DNA from: Hymenochaete sp. R1
Lineage: Eukaryota > Basidiomycota > Agaricomycetes > Hymenochaetales > Hymenochaetaceae
NCBI GenBank assembly: GCA_019400425.1
Contig: JAFREE010000107.1
Location: 21,065-85,064, forward strand
Direction of reading: 5' to 3'
DNA length: 64,000 nucleotides
The first letter of the stretch is position 1. The number at the start of each line of letters is the position of its first letter. Under the pieces are notes generated by a model, which was not told the DNA's origin, made no database searches, and saw nothing but the letters and a program-made list of their open reading frames with translations. Positions 21,389-32,739 of the stretch are shown here, piece by piece. Made by a program: the position numbers and the translations under genes.

Positions 21389-21530
21389 GCGGAAATTTTC
21401 CGCATCCTGCGGAAATCCTACAACCTCTTCCGCATCCGGCGGAAATACAGTATTTCCGCCGGAAGAGTCGACTTAAGGGAGCTCTTCCGCATCCGCAAAA
21501 AAAATTCCGGCGCATCCGCATTCCGCACTT
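21389..21530. repeat. cluster of GC-rich palindromes built on TTCCGCATCC
   Basis: Two near-perfect hairpins are seen: GCGGAAA-T-TTTCCGC at 21389-21403, and a 29-base palindrome with 14-base arms and a 1-base centre at 21435-21463 (arms TCCGGCGGAAATAC and its complement). Around them the unit TTCCGCATCC recurs near 21398, 21429 and 21485, with partial copies up to 21527. The cluster lies about 165-305 bases before the ATG of the intronless coiled-coil gene. It could be a set of binding sites for a dimeric transcription factor or a decayed inverted-repeat element. Confidence 0.85.
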
Positions 21531-21534
21531 GACA

Positions 21535-21765
21535 GTATCTGATACGAGAGCTTTGACGCATCCTGGTTAGCCATTACACTGAATTTGAAGAGGAGCGACG
21601 TACCCACCTGGATTGGGCCTAAGATGGTGACCGTGAGTGCGGGGAGCACGTTGATGCCTGTGCTGCAGGACCGACTGTTGCCAAATGAGCAGCACTCCGA
21701 TACGCTCCAACACCAACATCCTCAACTAAACGAGCAGCGGTGGTCATTGTAGCACAATCGGTAAG
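21535..21765 (-). pseudogene. fragment of a ferritin-like (Rds1-type) protein
   Basis: On the minus strand, LVEDVGVGAYRSAAHLATVG (from about 21755) resembles the middle of fungal ferritin-like domain proteins, where a helix of the form VExxGVGAYxGAAH precedes a second helix. The next segment is readable only in another frame (AGINVLPALTVTILGPIQ), followed after a possible intron (21609-21569 region) by DASKLSYQILSSAEC. No start, no first half of the four-helix bundle and no clean 3' end are present. I therefore read it as a broken remnant; a spliced connection to the short protein at 21834-22139 cannot be excluded. Confidence 0.4.
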
Positions 21766-21833
21766 CACCGACAAATGTAGTTACTGAAAAGCATGTAAGT
21801 AATGAGCATCGACTGGCGTCATACATTATTTCA

Positions 21834-22139
21834 TCAGAAGAAACGCACCTGCTGAGCACCTTTCAACACATCGTTCGCCGCACCGTCGATGTGAATCTTA
21901 GACTGCGGTGTAGGCAAGTAATTCCTCGAGTCCGTAGACTTGACCATATTCAACGCGGGTGGTGTTGCCTCCGCCTCTTCGATCATCCCCTCACCCGCAC
22001 TCGCGCTCTTTTCCCGTCTCGAAGCAACCGTAGGCGAGTCTGTCGACGGGCGGCGTGAACTTAGACTTGCGACGGAGGATTCGGGCGCGCTAATACCATC
22101 CTCAAACATCTTTCGGAATTTGTCCAAGATCGATACCAT
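21834..22139 (-). CDS. short hypothetical protein
   Basis: The ATG at 22137-22139 opens MVSILDKFRKMFEDGISAPE, then a Ser/Pro/Glu-rich disordered stretch and a final HIDGAANDVLKGAQQ. A GTGCGT donor directly after GAQQ suggests further exons, but I could not connect it confidently with the ferritin-like fragment downstream. Without splicing the frame stops four residues later. No domain was recognised. Confidence 0.4.
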   Translation of the reverse strand: MVSILDKFRKMFEDGISAPESSVASLSSRRPSTDSPTVASRREKSASAGEGMIEEAEATPPALNMVKSTDSRNYLPTPQSKIHIDGAANDVLKGAQQVRFF

Positions 22140-22621
22140 CGTTTCTTTCTGCTATTCCGATCGCGCTTCGGCTTCGGCTTCCGCGCACATCACTAACGCC
22201 AAGCAAGCAAAGTCCAGGGTCTGACGTCACCAAAGTGCATTCTGCATGTGATGGCTCAAGCACATCAGGAGATGAGCATGTCAATTTGGACCTTCATGAA
22301 TGTCATTTCGTCGAACAAAGGCTCTTCTTAACTGTCCAAGTTGATCAGCAGAAGAGCGGAGTTACACTCAAAATCTGCGAAGAACGTACTTTTTCTTTAC
22401 TATCTCCAGAGCCATACAGCTCAAACTGGCCACGTTAAACATTTTACTTCATCCTCGTCACAGAAGTTCTTAAGTTAATGAGCCTGGCTTTCTTTCATTG
22501 ATGGTTAGGGAATTTTCAATAGTGTGCAAGTACTCAGGCATATTCGACGAGTTTTGAGCGATTACAGTTGATAATGATCACATTTTACAAATATAACTAC
22601 CACTTGCACGTTGATGTGGTC
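22140..22621. other. intergenic, nothing recognised
   Basis: 482 bases between the short hypothetical gene and the stop of aldo-keto reductase 1. Mostly AT-rich. No gene or repeat was recognised. Confidence 0.5.
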
Positions 22622-23958
22622 TTAGTTAGCAACTTTGATGGGTTGCTTCATCGGCCACCTATCTTCTACCGCTGCATGAGAAAGGAGAGGAGGTTGCCAC
22701 GTTCCGTCGCCCTAAAAAGCGAAATAAATGAGTCCTATACTTGATTATTCAAATCAAAACGTACGATGAAGAAGTTGGGGAAACCTTGGTCGAATGGCAG
22801 AATACTTTCGATATACTTGATCTGTTCCTCAGTCAAGCTAATCTCCAAGGCCTTGAGGTTCGCCAATAGGTGCTCGACCTTCCTCCCGCCGATGATTGGA
22901 AATACGTTCGTTGTCTTCTGCATCAAGTACGCGATCGCTACGGCACGAATATCGTTCGAGCCCACTTCCGCCGCGACCTTCTCGAGTGCTGCACACATCT
23001 TCTTCTCATTTTCATTCCGCTTCCACTCAGGAGATGACATTGTACGCCCCTTTTCTCCAGATGCCTCGCGCTCCGCTTCCTCAGCATCGGTACGAAGCTT
23101 ACCGGTTGCGAGGACGTTCCAGGGTGCGAGAGCTAGACCGTGGGCGCGTGCCATCGGAATGATATCACGCTCGAAGCTACGTTGCATGACATTCCAAGCA
23201 CCTTGATATATAACAAATGGTGTTTTGCCGTGATCCTTGGCATAGCGGTTCGCTTCAGAGACAACCCAAGCTGGTGTGTCAGAAATGCCAAGGTAAAGCA
23301 CCTTGCCGGCGAGGACTAGCTGGTGAAGGCCATCCATGATTTCCTCGATAGACGTGTTGAAATCCCACCAGTGGACGTAGAGAATATCGATGTAATCGGT
23401 GCGAAGCTTTTTGAGGCTTGCGTCGACACTGACTCGCATCGACTTGACGTTGTTCCCGACGTAATTGACCTTGATGGGAATCTCATCAGCAGCACGTTTG
23501 TAATCTGTCGTGTACTGAAGAGGTCATCGATTCATTAGCTACAATTTTGTCCTCACGTAAGGTTCCTGATGACTTACCTTTGTCGCAATGACGAGCTGGT
23601 CACGAATACCACGCTTCTCCATCCATTCACCGATAAACTGCTCCGAGGTTTCATCTTGACTGCGATATCATGTCTATCAGCAAGACAATAGCTACGAAAG
23701 CTTCAACCAACGAAAGAAGGGAACCCACTAAGCATTGGCCGTGTCGATAAAGTTGCCTCCCGCGTCAAAGTACGCATCTAGCAACTTGAAGGATGACTCC
23801 CTGTTCATTGAACCCATTCCGACACTCTCCCACTTGTCTCCGATGCTCATCGCCCCGAGCTGAATGGGCGAGACGCGTATTCCTGCACGAGACGAGAGCA
23901 CACGATAGCGTCCAAGCGGGGTCTTTGGTGTCGGAGGTGGGGCCCAGAGTTTCGACAT
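22622..23958 (-). CDS. aldo-keto reductase, norsolorinic acid reductase / aryl-alcohol dehydrogenase type, copy 1
   Basis: NADPH-dependent reductase of the AKR9 group, which reduces aromatic or polyketide aldehydes and ketones in the cytosol. The ATG at 23958 gives [20 protein letters not shown]. Four exons join in phase; the last, after an intron following FPNFFI, reads [12 protein letters not shown]...QPIKVAN with TAA at 22622-22624. The catalytic tetrad is complete: Asp in NFIDTAN, Tyr at the exon joint before QDETSE, Lys in VIATKYT, His in YVHWWDF. The cofactor-binding end [17 protein letters not shown] is intact. Copies 2 (33618-34935) and 3 (50428-51790) share all intron positions. A TATA box lies about 100 bases upstream. 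Such enzymes serve lignin-derived aryl aldehyde reduction or secondary metabolism; the neighbourhood shows no biosynthetic partner, so the substrate is open. Confidence 0.94.
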
Positions 23959-24811
23959 AGTTTAAGAATGAAGAAGTTGAGATTATCGAGAAGTACTGCA
24001 AATGCTTTTTATGAAGTCCTTTCGGATGGCTAGAATTTATCGAAAACATGCCCTTCCTTTATACCATTTCACTCAAGTCGAGTTCCGTTCATCCCGACGA
24101 CGCTGAAATGTCATTGATCAGCGTTCTCGCTTGGTGTTCAGTGGCTTGTGAGAGCTCCATCCTGTCCGACGACGCGTCATTGCGCACCACTAGACGGCTT
24201 GCACGGCAGGTGCGGCAGACGAAGAGGAGGAGAAAGGAGTCGATTGCATACATGCATATGGTATCAGTGAGAAAGTCTGCGTAAAAGGTAGCCATGGGAA
24301 ATAACTTCCGTATGCAGAAGAACGGAAAGCGTAAGGCGAATTTATAATGATCGATACATTGTCCGATGGGATCCATAAGTTGATAATCCGATAATTTCGG
24401 AGTCACGAAGCAGTAAACGTACCAGCTTCCTTTGAACCTGCATTTCCCCCTAAAGACCAAGTTGACATTGGTGAGTCCTTTTGCCAAGACGAAATACACT
24501 CATGCACAACTTCTTATGGATTATTTATGTTAGAGATTAGTACGTGAACAAAAATAAGCAAGGCTTCCAAGAAACGTATTTTCAGTTCGACGCCATTTGC
24601 GGTTATACCTAGATAATAGTAGATATGGGCACGTGTCTTCCGGTTTGGACGGGAGATGGCTGACATGGATAAGATGGTTTTCAATTACATTGATTGTGTC
24701 TATTGGCATATATGTGGCCGTTCGACAAGGAATTGTCCAAATACCGTTGTTATCGTTGAAGTTGTCCACTCGAATACACTCTCGAAGATTGGGGGAAATC
24801 GCACGCACTTT
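23959..24811. other. promoter of reductase 1 and 3' flank of the thioesterase
   Basis: 853 bases. It contains the TATA box of reductase 1. A 136-codon minus-strand frame at 24089-24499 has hydrophobic patches but no start context, motif or splice pattern and is taken as chance. Confidence 0.45.
24057..24063 (-). promoter_or_regulatory. TATA box of aldo-keto reductase 1
   Basis: TATAAAG on the minus strand, about 100 bases before the ATG at 23958. The other two reductase copies also have TATA boxes 75-110 bases before their ATG. Confidence 0.5.
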
Positions 24812-26780
24812 CTATTTTCTGAGTCCCCGTATTTGCGCACCGTACTCAAGCGCGCGCCTTCCCTCAATCCACGCCATGGATTCTAAGAACATTATCTTAG
24901 ATCGTATGCTTTGCATAAATGTTTCGAACCTACCTTCGTAAGTTTTAGGAATGATTAGTCTTTTTAAGGGTTTGTTATCGGGCTCGGTTTCTCCCCACGT
25001 GAACTTAAAGTCGTTGGTATGCTGTTCTTCACCGGTTTGTACATCCACTGTCCGAGCCTGTACGAATATGTGCTGCAATATACGAATGAGACATAACGAA
25101 TATAGTTGGTCTTGAGAAGGTCACTAACGACTACTGATGACTTCCCCTCTTCTCCGGTATGAGTGACTCGAGCCGTAAGTCGGAGAACAGAGCCGATGGA
25201 GACAGGTCGCTCAAACCAAATACCGTCAAGAGAAAGAAATCGGAGGTGGCGTTTGCCTGTGAAGACTGATGCTGCTGTGAACCCGAGCTGAGTCGATGTT
25301 GGGAAGCGTCAGTAATCTAAGTCATCTCGAAAATAAATTTGAGTGCCCCACTTCATAAGCAAGCCTCATGAGGAAGCCACCGAATACTTTCTGATGAACA
25401 CTAACATTTGAGTTAGAAGATTAAGTCCGCAGATAGGGGTGTCACTCACTTTCGTTCTTGAGGAAACATCAGCATGGTCCTCTCTAGCGTTGTGTCATTT
25501 ATTGAAAGTCTTTCGGGCTCGATGCCATCCTTTTTATCTTTTAATAATGTACCGAGATAGAGTTCGTGAAGCGCCCGAGCTTCATCAGATGAAGGAGGGA
25601 CCCGCGTGAGTGATTGCTGCGTAGCATAGGTTTTACGGATCTTCAGAGCTTGGAAACAGCTTCAGGAATAGTGCTTTGAAGAAAAACTGAGTGATACCTT
25701 CTCCTATTCGCATCAGAGACTTTTCTTCCATAGTCAAAGTCTCAAGAGGATTGACGGGGTACGCTTTATGCGTAGAAGCATCTCTACAGACCATTGAGAA
25801 CCGACCTACCGACGTCATTAATATTTTTATTATAGGATAAAAACTTTCATACCGAGCATAAGCGTGCGTTCCTGGTTGGCTTCCTCAAGAGCTTCCATTT
25901 TTACAGCAATTTCTAACGAGCTTCGTCCTGTGTAAATAACGTGCCCCGACAGTCGAACGTCCCGAATAGGATGAAGAGAACCAAGCATGTCAAGCCTACA
26001 AAAGATCTAGCCCAAGGAGAACAATGAATGCGCCGCAAGAAGATTACCTGTCTACAGCAGCAGTGACCATGTAGAAACCGCGTTCCTTTATTTTCCCGAC
26101 TGTCTTAGCTTCAGGCCCTAGCATATGCTTGTACGCAATTGATCCTGCTAGAGAATCAAGATGTTCCATCAGCTTCCCAGTCCGGATGCCTCCCCATGCA
26201 TTAACATATTGCTCCAGTAGCTCAGGAGATGATGCAAATGGAAGGTCTATCTGCGTATATGAATCGTGCATGTGTCGTGCCGGTCTGTCACCTTGCGATT
26301 GCGGTTGTGCAGGACGCGCCACATCAGCCTCACGCGCCGAATCCAACAAAGTCTCAGACCAAGGACGCTTCGATCGCATGGGCATAACACTGGACTGGGA
26401 TCGGTGAGCCCATTCACGGAATCTTCATACAGTTTGCGTACGAGCGATAAGCAGGGTTAGAGTGGGTACCTGCTCAATACGTTAGTATACGAAAATGAAC
26501 TGAATATTGACATTGACAACGACGCACGGATTTCATTAAGAAGACTGTCCATCGTAAATACATCGTGCTTCTCGACTTCAGCTTCTTCCGAACCCTTCGA
26601 CACTGTCAAAGTCGCATTTTGAAGGTGTAGAGTCGTGAGGAACGTTCGGCGTGGAAAAGGAATCACTGCAATTCAAGGAATTCATTAGATAAATCAAATA
26701 ACATTACACCATGTTACCTCACCTTTCTTCCCCGCTCTCAGACTTTGGGAAGCAAGAAACGTAAATGGCACAATGGTCAT
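24812..26780 (-). CDS. ACOT9-like acyl-CoA thioesterase (double hotdog), probably mitochondrial
   Basis: Hydrolyses acyl-CoA to free acid and CoA; ACOT9-type enzymes act in mitochondria. The ATG at 26778-26780 opens MTIVPFTFLASQSLRAGKK, a basic, uncharged-acid-free start that fits a presequence. Domain 1 is clear: MHDSYTQIDLPFASSPELL, GGIRTGKLMEHLDSLAGSIA, then RLDMLGSLHPIRDVRLSGHV, YTGRSSLEIAVKMEAL and GRFSMVCRDASTHKAYPVNP. Domain 2 follows: VFGGFLMRLAYE, FTGKRHLRFLSLDGIWFERP, SIGSVLRLTARVTHTGEEG and FVQARTVDVQTGEEQHTNDF, ending IIPKTYE-ESMAWIEGRRALEYG and TAG at 24812-24814. About ten exons; the joint between NEIR and REWAHRSQ (about 26400-26530) is the least certain. It is divergent from tsc2 across 396 bases. 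Confidence 0.88.
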
Positions 26781-27176
26781 TGGAGAGCAAGGACAAGCTT
26801 AAGCTTAAGCGCAGTTCACCGTGCATGCCCCGGCTGCCCGGGATACAACGTTTTGGCACGTGCGATGAATGATCGGCAAAGATCCTGCCAAATGTAGGAG
26901 ACTGTGTGGGTGTCCGACGCTGTGGGCTTCTTACTTCCTCACCACCGTCCGGCCCCTGCGTTCTCCACAGCATACCCCGTCTTCGCATTTCACGTACGCG
27001 TGAATTATGTCGTATTAACGCGTGGAATAGTCACGGACTCATTGAGGTTAGCAGCAATAGCTCTGTGTGATTCATGAACGGCAACAACGTGTAGTGAAGT
27101 GTTATTCAGGCAAGTGTTTGAACGTTCCAACTCCTTTCATGCTTCGCTATTGCGTACCTGTGGCTTTGAAGTGCTA
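26781..27176. promoter_or_regulatory. shared promoter region between the thioesterase and tsc2
   Basis: 396 bases between two divergent ATGs. No TATA box is obvious for either gene, which fits constitutive housekeeping genes. The stretch contains AAGCTTAAGCTTAAGC near 26796 and CACGTACGCG near 26991, of unknown meaning. Confidence 0.45.
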
Positions 27177-30100
27177 ATGGGCTTGCGGAAATGGTTTCGC
27201 AGACTCTCAAGGGATCTCATGTCTGCATTGTCTCCGGAAGATGCGCCAGGAGGCTCGGATCCGAGGCCACGTCCTCGAGCAAACACCAGTTTCTTGGCTT
27301 GGCGAAGGAACATGTCCGACGCCGCCTCTACTTCTCTGGCTTCTACACCGGCTGTCCCGGTTCAAACCCTTCCAATCGATACCCTCATTCAATTCCTTAC
27401 ACCCCCATCGGTACCGTCTCTTGCACATGCCCGGTCACTGATTACATCGTTGTCTACTCAGACGCCAGCTCCGGCATCCGAGGATATTCTCCCAATTGTG
27501 ACCAGTTTATGCGCTCCAGATGCTCCCGCCTCGATTCAGGCTGCTGGATTTGATGTTTTCAGCGCTTATTGCACATGTGGAACGGACTTAGATAGTTCAA
27601 GCAGACGCGAGCTCTTCGAAGTCCTTTTGCAGTCCAACGAAGCACCATGGGCATCCGAAGTTTGGGAGCCTCGCCTCAAGGCACTCAATTCGCTTTTTCC
27701 CAGCCCGGAAGAATCGGAGGAAATGGCAATGGACATACTTTATCTCATCTCAGCCTGGACCAAAGCGATAGCAAGTTCATATTGGGAGTGCGACTCAGAA
27801 CGACTAGCACAAGAAGATGCCATGGAAAGCTTGTGCCATGCTTTATCGCTATGGTTTGATGCCCTCGAGTCGGGCAGAAGGATTCCAGAGGATCAGACAT
27901 TTTTTCTCCACAAGTTTTTCGACGAATTGGTTGAATCTGCGCTTCGCATTCCTTCCACGCCCGTCGCCGTATCACAACAATCGGTACCTTCCATTTCATC
28001 GCCTTCGACCCCTCAGAGGGAAAGCAAGCACAGGAGGCATCCGTCTTCCACTGTCAGCATATCTTCACCCCTTAGTGGGCATGGCCGGAGCCCGTGGCAA
28101 CAGCCCATCCACTTTATTGCGTCCTTATATGTCGATTTTCTTAATTCTCGGCTACCCGACCTCTCCCTTTCACTATTACCTGGCGTCCTTTCAAATTTGT
28201 TTCAGATCTTAGCAGCCATCATGTCTGACATGCCACGACTATCGCCTTTACCCTCAAAACGTCAGTTGTCAGAGCGCAAGATAATCGAAACTTTGGCATC
28301 TCTCCTCTGGGGAACGCATGGGACTATGAGTCTCGACTTCCTCCGGCAATCCCTCCCTCCTACAGAGGGCGCTGATCCGGAGACTCAAGCAAAGATCTCT
28401 ATTGGTGCAGTGCGAGCTCTTCGGCTTCAAGTTCGGTCTGTTCTTGAGGATCGCATGGCGATGCGTATGGTCCAGATGGGGGCGGCAGCATCCGCTACTC
28501 ATGCGGGTACCCCAGCGTCTAGTGCTGTTGTTGATTCGTACATACTTGATCGCGCACAGCGAGCTTGGCGAAAAGAAGGCGAAGGCTTATGGGACGCGCG
28601 GAAGGTCTCACAGTATCTTGCAAGAGCCGTGACGGGCTGGCAAAGTGTTCAGCAACCGGAGAATGGGGAGGCTGTCCTGGAAGAAATCACAGGCCTTTTG
28701 AGAGACGTTTTGACAGAAATTGAGGATCGATTAGAGAACCGGGATTTCTCTGGTGACAAGGATTATGGGGATCATGTTACTGGTGCGGCGGTTGGTCGAG
28801 TCCTCTCAGAGCTCGTCAAATGCGTTCGTTTCGCTAGGTTAGAAATTCGCATTGTCTTTATCCCGCTTCAACTCACTTGTTTCTTTGCCTATAGTGACGA
28901 TCCTAAGCCCAGAATCATATCCTTGTCGAGCACCTATGATTCATCAAATCCCTTTCTTCGATCTTTAGGAGAGCTCTTCAATCTTGGTTCGTCGCTCGAT
29001 CTTCTCGAACCGTCTTTGCCGGTTCTACTTCTCCCGCTTGTGGGTCTCCTTTCGGATACCGATTCCAAGCGCATTCCCGAGTATTTTTCAAAGCGTCATC
29101 AACTCATGCCCTTCTCTGACGATTGGCTTGAAAACTGGCAAGCCATTTTCGCTTGCTCGTCGTTGTTTTCTTGTTCGCGGCCGAGGACTCGAAAAGCCGT
29201 CACATTGGAACTTCAATCCATATACTCCTTCGTTCGTGATATGCCCAGCTTTCGACGGCCTTTGGCAGACCTGATCTTCAATTTTTGGATGAAGACAGTG
29301 TCGGAGAGAAACGAGGGTGACGATGGCGGTTCATATTGGCGATTAATCGGAGAAGAAGCAATTTTACGGGCGGCCGAGGACGACATTCCAGAATTATTTA
29401 CACCCACGAATGAAACGGCGCCTGACTTGTCGGGAGTGACGCTTCACATGATTCTGGCCGCTCTTTCCGCGTCGTCGACGCATTGTGAGTGCGACGGGGA
29501 AATCGAGATGATGGTACGCCCATCAGATGAAGGGACAGTATCACCAAATGTGCCCCCTACGCCGTCCAATACTCTGATGTCAGGCCTCGCTTCTCCTGTG
29601 CTTTCAAAGACGCAGGCAGAGGTTCAGACTCCGACAAAGGAGAAAGATTCAAATGGCGTTCCAAACTTCTTGTCCCTCCTCTCGTTTGGTAATTCGTCTC
29701 GCCAGTCGAGTCAAAACCAAGTGCCTCAGGTGCCCCTTCAAAATGAAACATCGTTCACAATCGGTCCACAACCTGAAACAGTCCGCCCTATGTCCTCGAG
29801 TCCAGAGACGATGTTAATTCCGTCGCCTTGCAGGGGTTTGACTGCGGTATCAGCATTCGTTGAGGTATTCACTCAATTAGCTTTTTCGGATAGCATGATG
29901 ACCGAACGTCAATCTCGATTGGCTAAATATGTCTTCGGACAGTTATTACGTCTCCTAAGAACCGCTTCATGCCCTCGGGTGCGGATAACGGTGCTCCAAG
30001 CCCTTATGAGCCTTCGAGCGGATCGCGATCACCGTATCTACATATATAAAGCATCGTCGGGGCTCGATCTGCATGTTCACACGCTTTCCAAATCGATCAA

Positions 30101-32739
30101 GCGTCTGCGAGAGGTACAACCGAACCAGGTTCCCATATCATCTCCGGATGATCTTCGAGCCGAAGAAGCATTCGCGGAACGTTCAAGGCCGAAACAGACA
30201 AAGCAAGCATTCGAAAGGGATGGTCGACGACTTTCACGGGGTAGAGGGAGTAGAACATCCGGAACGGGAAGTCGAAGTCAATCAAGAGCTCCTCGGGGAA
30301 ATACCTTGACTTCAATGACCAATGTGACTGTCAAGCCTCGAGATCAGCTTTGGGCGCACCCTGATATTGTTCCGTTCTCGCTTGAAAACACCGATAGAGT
30401 CTCCCAGCGCATCATTTCCTACAATCCTTCGGGTAAGGACAATGTCATAACATTACCCATTTCCGAGTACATGGACGAACTTGTCGAGATTATCAAAACA
30501 GACCGGGACTGGGAAATTATGTCGTATGTCCTCGTCCACCTCCCATCACAACTCGCCAACAAACACTTTTGGTGTGGTCCGCTCGCAAGAGAGTCTGTTT
30601 CAAAGTTACTAGCGGAGCTGTGCCAGGCCATCAAGAATGGGACATTGGGCAAGTATATTTCTCCGGAGGAATGGCCAGGATGGTCGAGGGCAAGAGACGC
30701 GAGTGGGCTGGCGTATCATACATTGATGGTGCTCATTAGCTACCAAAATATATTCGATGCGGAAAAAAGGAAGTCACTTGTGGAAATCTTTCGCTCGGGG
30801 CTCAGTGGAAGAGGTGAATCGGTCGTCGTTTGCACTCATGCTATCATCTTATGCGCATTTGAGATGGAGATTGCAATGGCGAAGGAGCTGCCGTCGATTT
30901 TGGAAAAGCTGTCTCAGATCGTCTCCAATCCACTCATGGCAGTTCATATCCTTACTTTTCTTAGTATTCTCAACGCTCTTCCCGCCCTCTACTCCAACTT
31001 CACCGAAGCTGACTTCAAACTTGTGTTTGCGGTCGCTCTCAGATACCTTCAGCATCATAATCGCTCAGAAACCCAACAAGATGTTCCATTCTCGCTATCG
31101 CAGCACGTTCGAATCATGTCTTACTCTGTCCTTTACATGTGGTTTCTCACCCTGAAGCTGGCGGATAGACCTCGTCATGTCAAGTTCATCGTTCGCCAGC
31201 TATTGCTTGCCAATGATGAGAACGGCCGCACCGAGGTCGATCTCCCGACTGAAGTTTGTTTCGACTTCCTCGCGAGATATACGTATGCAAATGCCGATCC
31301 GAAACCTGCGCCTTCCCTCCTTGGCGAGATCTTGTCGAACTCGAACGACTTTGCAGGAGAAGTTCTACAAGAACGATCTTGGGTCATGGGCTATTCTATC
31401 GTGACGATAAGGCAGCTCGCGAAAGACGGCTGGTTGGAGGTTGTTACGAGGAGAGCTTCAGGGATGTCGAAATTCCTATGTAAATCAGAGAACGTGCCTC
31501 TCGTGGACCTTGGCGATGTCAATCCAGATATGTTGACAATTCCTGCGAGCTTAATGATGAATAAAGTTCCTCGTCAAATAGAAGGTCTTTTGGCTCCCAG
31601 AGAGATCGAGCGTCCTGCCGACCCTCCTGCTCCGACAAACGTAAGATTGATCGCTTTGCACTACTCGAGCCTATCTGACCAATTTATGCTTCATCAAGCT
31701 CGGCGAGCTTTCTGAAGTGTTTGATGTTCCAGCATCCGCAGAAGGTGAAGAAGGACCTAACGCTGTAACTGGCTATGTATGGAGCGGCTCGGCTCCGTCT
31801 CAGCGTAGGAAGAACGTTGCTCTCGATCCATCCTTCTTCCCTCTCCAACTTTCGGCGTATCCAGATATTAGTAACCAGCATCGCAAAGGCAGGATCGTGC
31901 GAGATACAAAGCTTTTAGGCCAGAGTATTCGCAGTATCGATCGCGTCCCTGTTATCGACACGCACAAAGTCGGCATACTCTATGTCGCGCCAGGGCAGAC
32001 CGAACAGACCGATATTCTCTTGAATACACATGGCTCCCCCGCCTATATCCGCTTTCTAGAAGAGCTCGGACGTCTCATCCAGATTCGTGGTCAGATGGAC
32101 GTCTACACTGGTGGGCTAGATGCAAATGAGGATGGTGAATATGCGTATGCATGGTGGGATGACACAGGCCAAGTACTGTACCATACAGCAACAATGATGC
32201 CCAATCACGATTACGACCCTCATGGAAACCTCAAAAAGCGACACATTGGGAATGACCTAGTACGAATCGTCTGGAATGACTCTGGCTTGCCATACCGTTT
32301 TGACACCCTCTCTACGGACTTCCAGTTCGTCAACATTGTCATCGAGCCTCATTCTCGAGGCGCAATCGCAGCTTACTCTGACAATGCGCATGAGAACGAG
32401 TATCTCAGGCTTACGGTTCAATCTGCGGAAGGGATGGCCGACTTTGCCCCGGTCGGCGACTTCCGTATTGTCTCTGCTCGTTGTCTGCCCATTCTCGTTC
32501 GCCGACTCAGCCTTGTGGCAGATTGGTACGCCTCTATTTTCAAAGACACAGTGCGCGAAACGGAGCGAAACGAAATCGTGACGAACTGGAGGGCACGCCT
32601 CGAGATGATCAAGAGGTTCAGCGCAGGTGTGCCAAGGCCTTTTGAAAATGAAAATGAAAATGCCGAGCGGGAACATGGAATTCTAAGCCAGGAGGGCTTT
32701 CGTGATTTCACGCCCGGTTACTCTCTCCAACTGAGCTAA
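27177..32739 (+). CDS. tsc2: tuberin orthologue, GTPase-activating protein for Rheb
   Basis: TSC2 with TSC1 switches off the small GTPase Rheb and thereby restrains TORC1; it acts at lysosome or vacuole membranes. The start is the ATG at 27177 (MGLRKWFRRLSRDLMSALSP); codons further upstream lack an ATG. Two introns are placed: 28838-28894 and 31641-31698, giving about 1815 residues, close to human tuberin. The N-terminal two thirds form a helical-repeat tuberin region (28-30.9 kb) with an interrupting Ser/Pro-rich stretch near 29500-29850. The Rap/Ran-GAP domain occupies about 31950-32660: VAPGQTEQTDILLNTHGS, YAWWDDTGQVLYHTATMMP and the catalytic Asn-thumb motif HIGNDLVRIVWNDSG (32242-32286), then FNIVIEPHS-type strand FVNIVIEPHSRGAI. 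The Asn of HIGND is present, so it should be active. A 30 kb-distant TSC1 is not in the window. Confidence 0.94.

Noticed and set aside
24089..24499. 136-codon minus-strand open frame with hydrophobic patches
   Set aside because: No start context, splice pattern or family motif; it lies in the promoter region of reductase 1.
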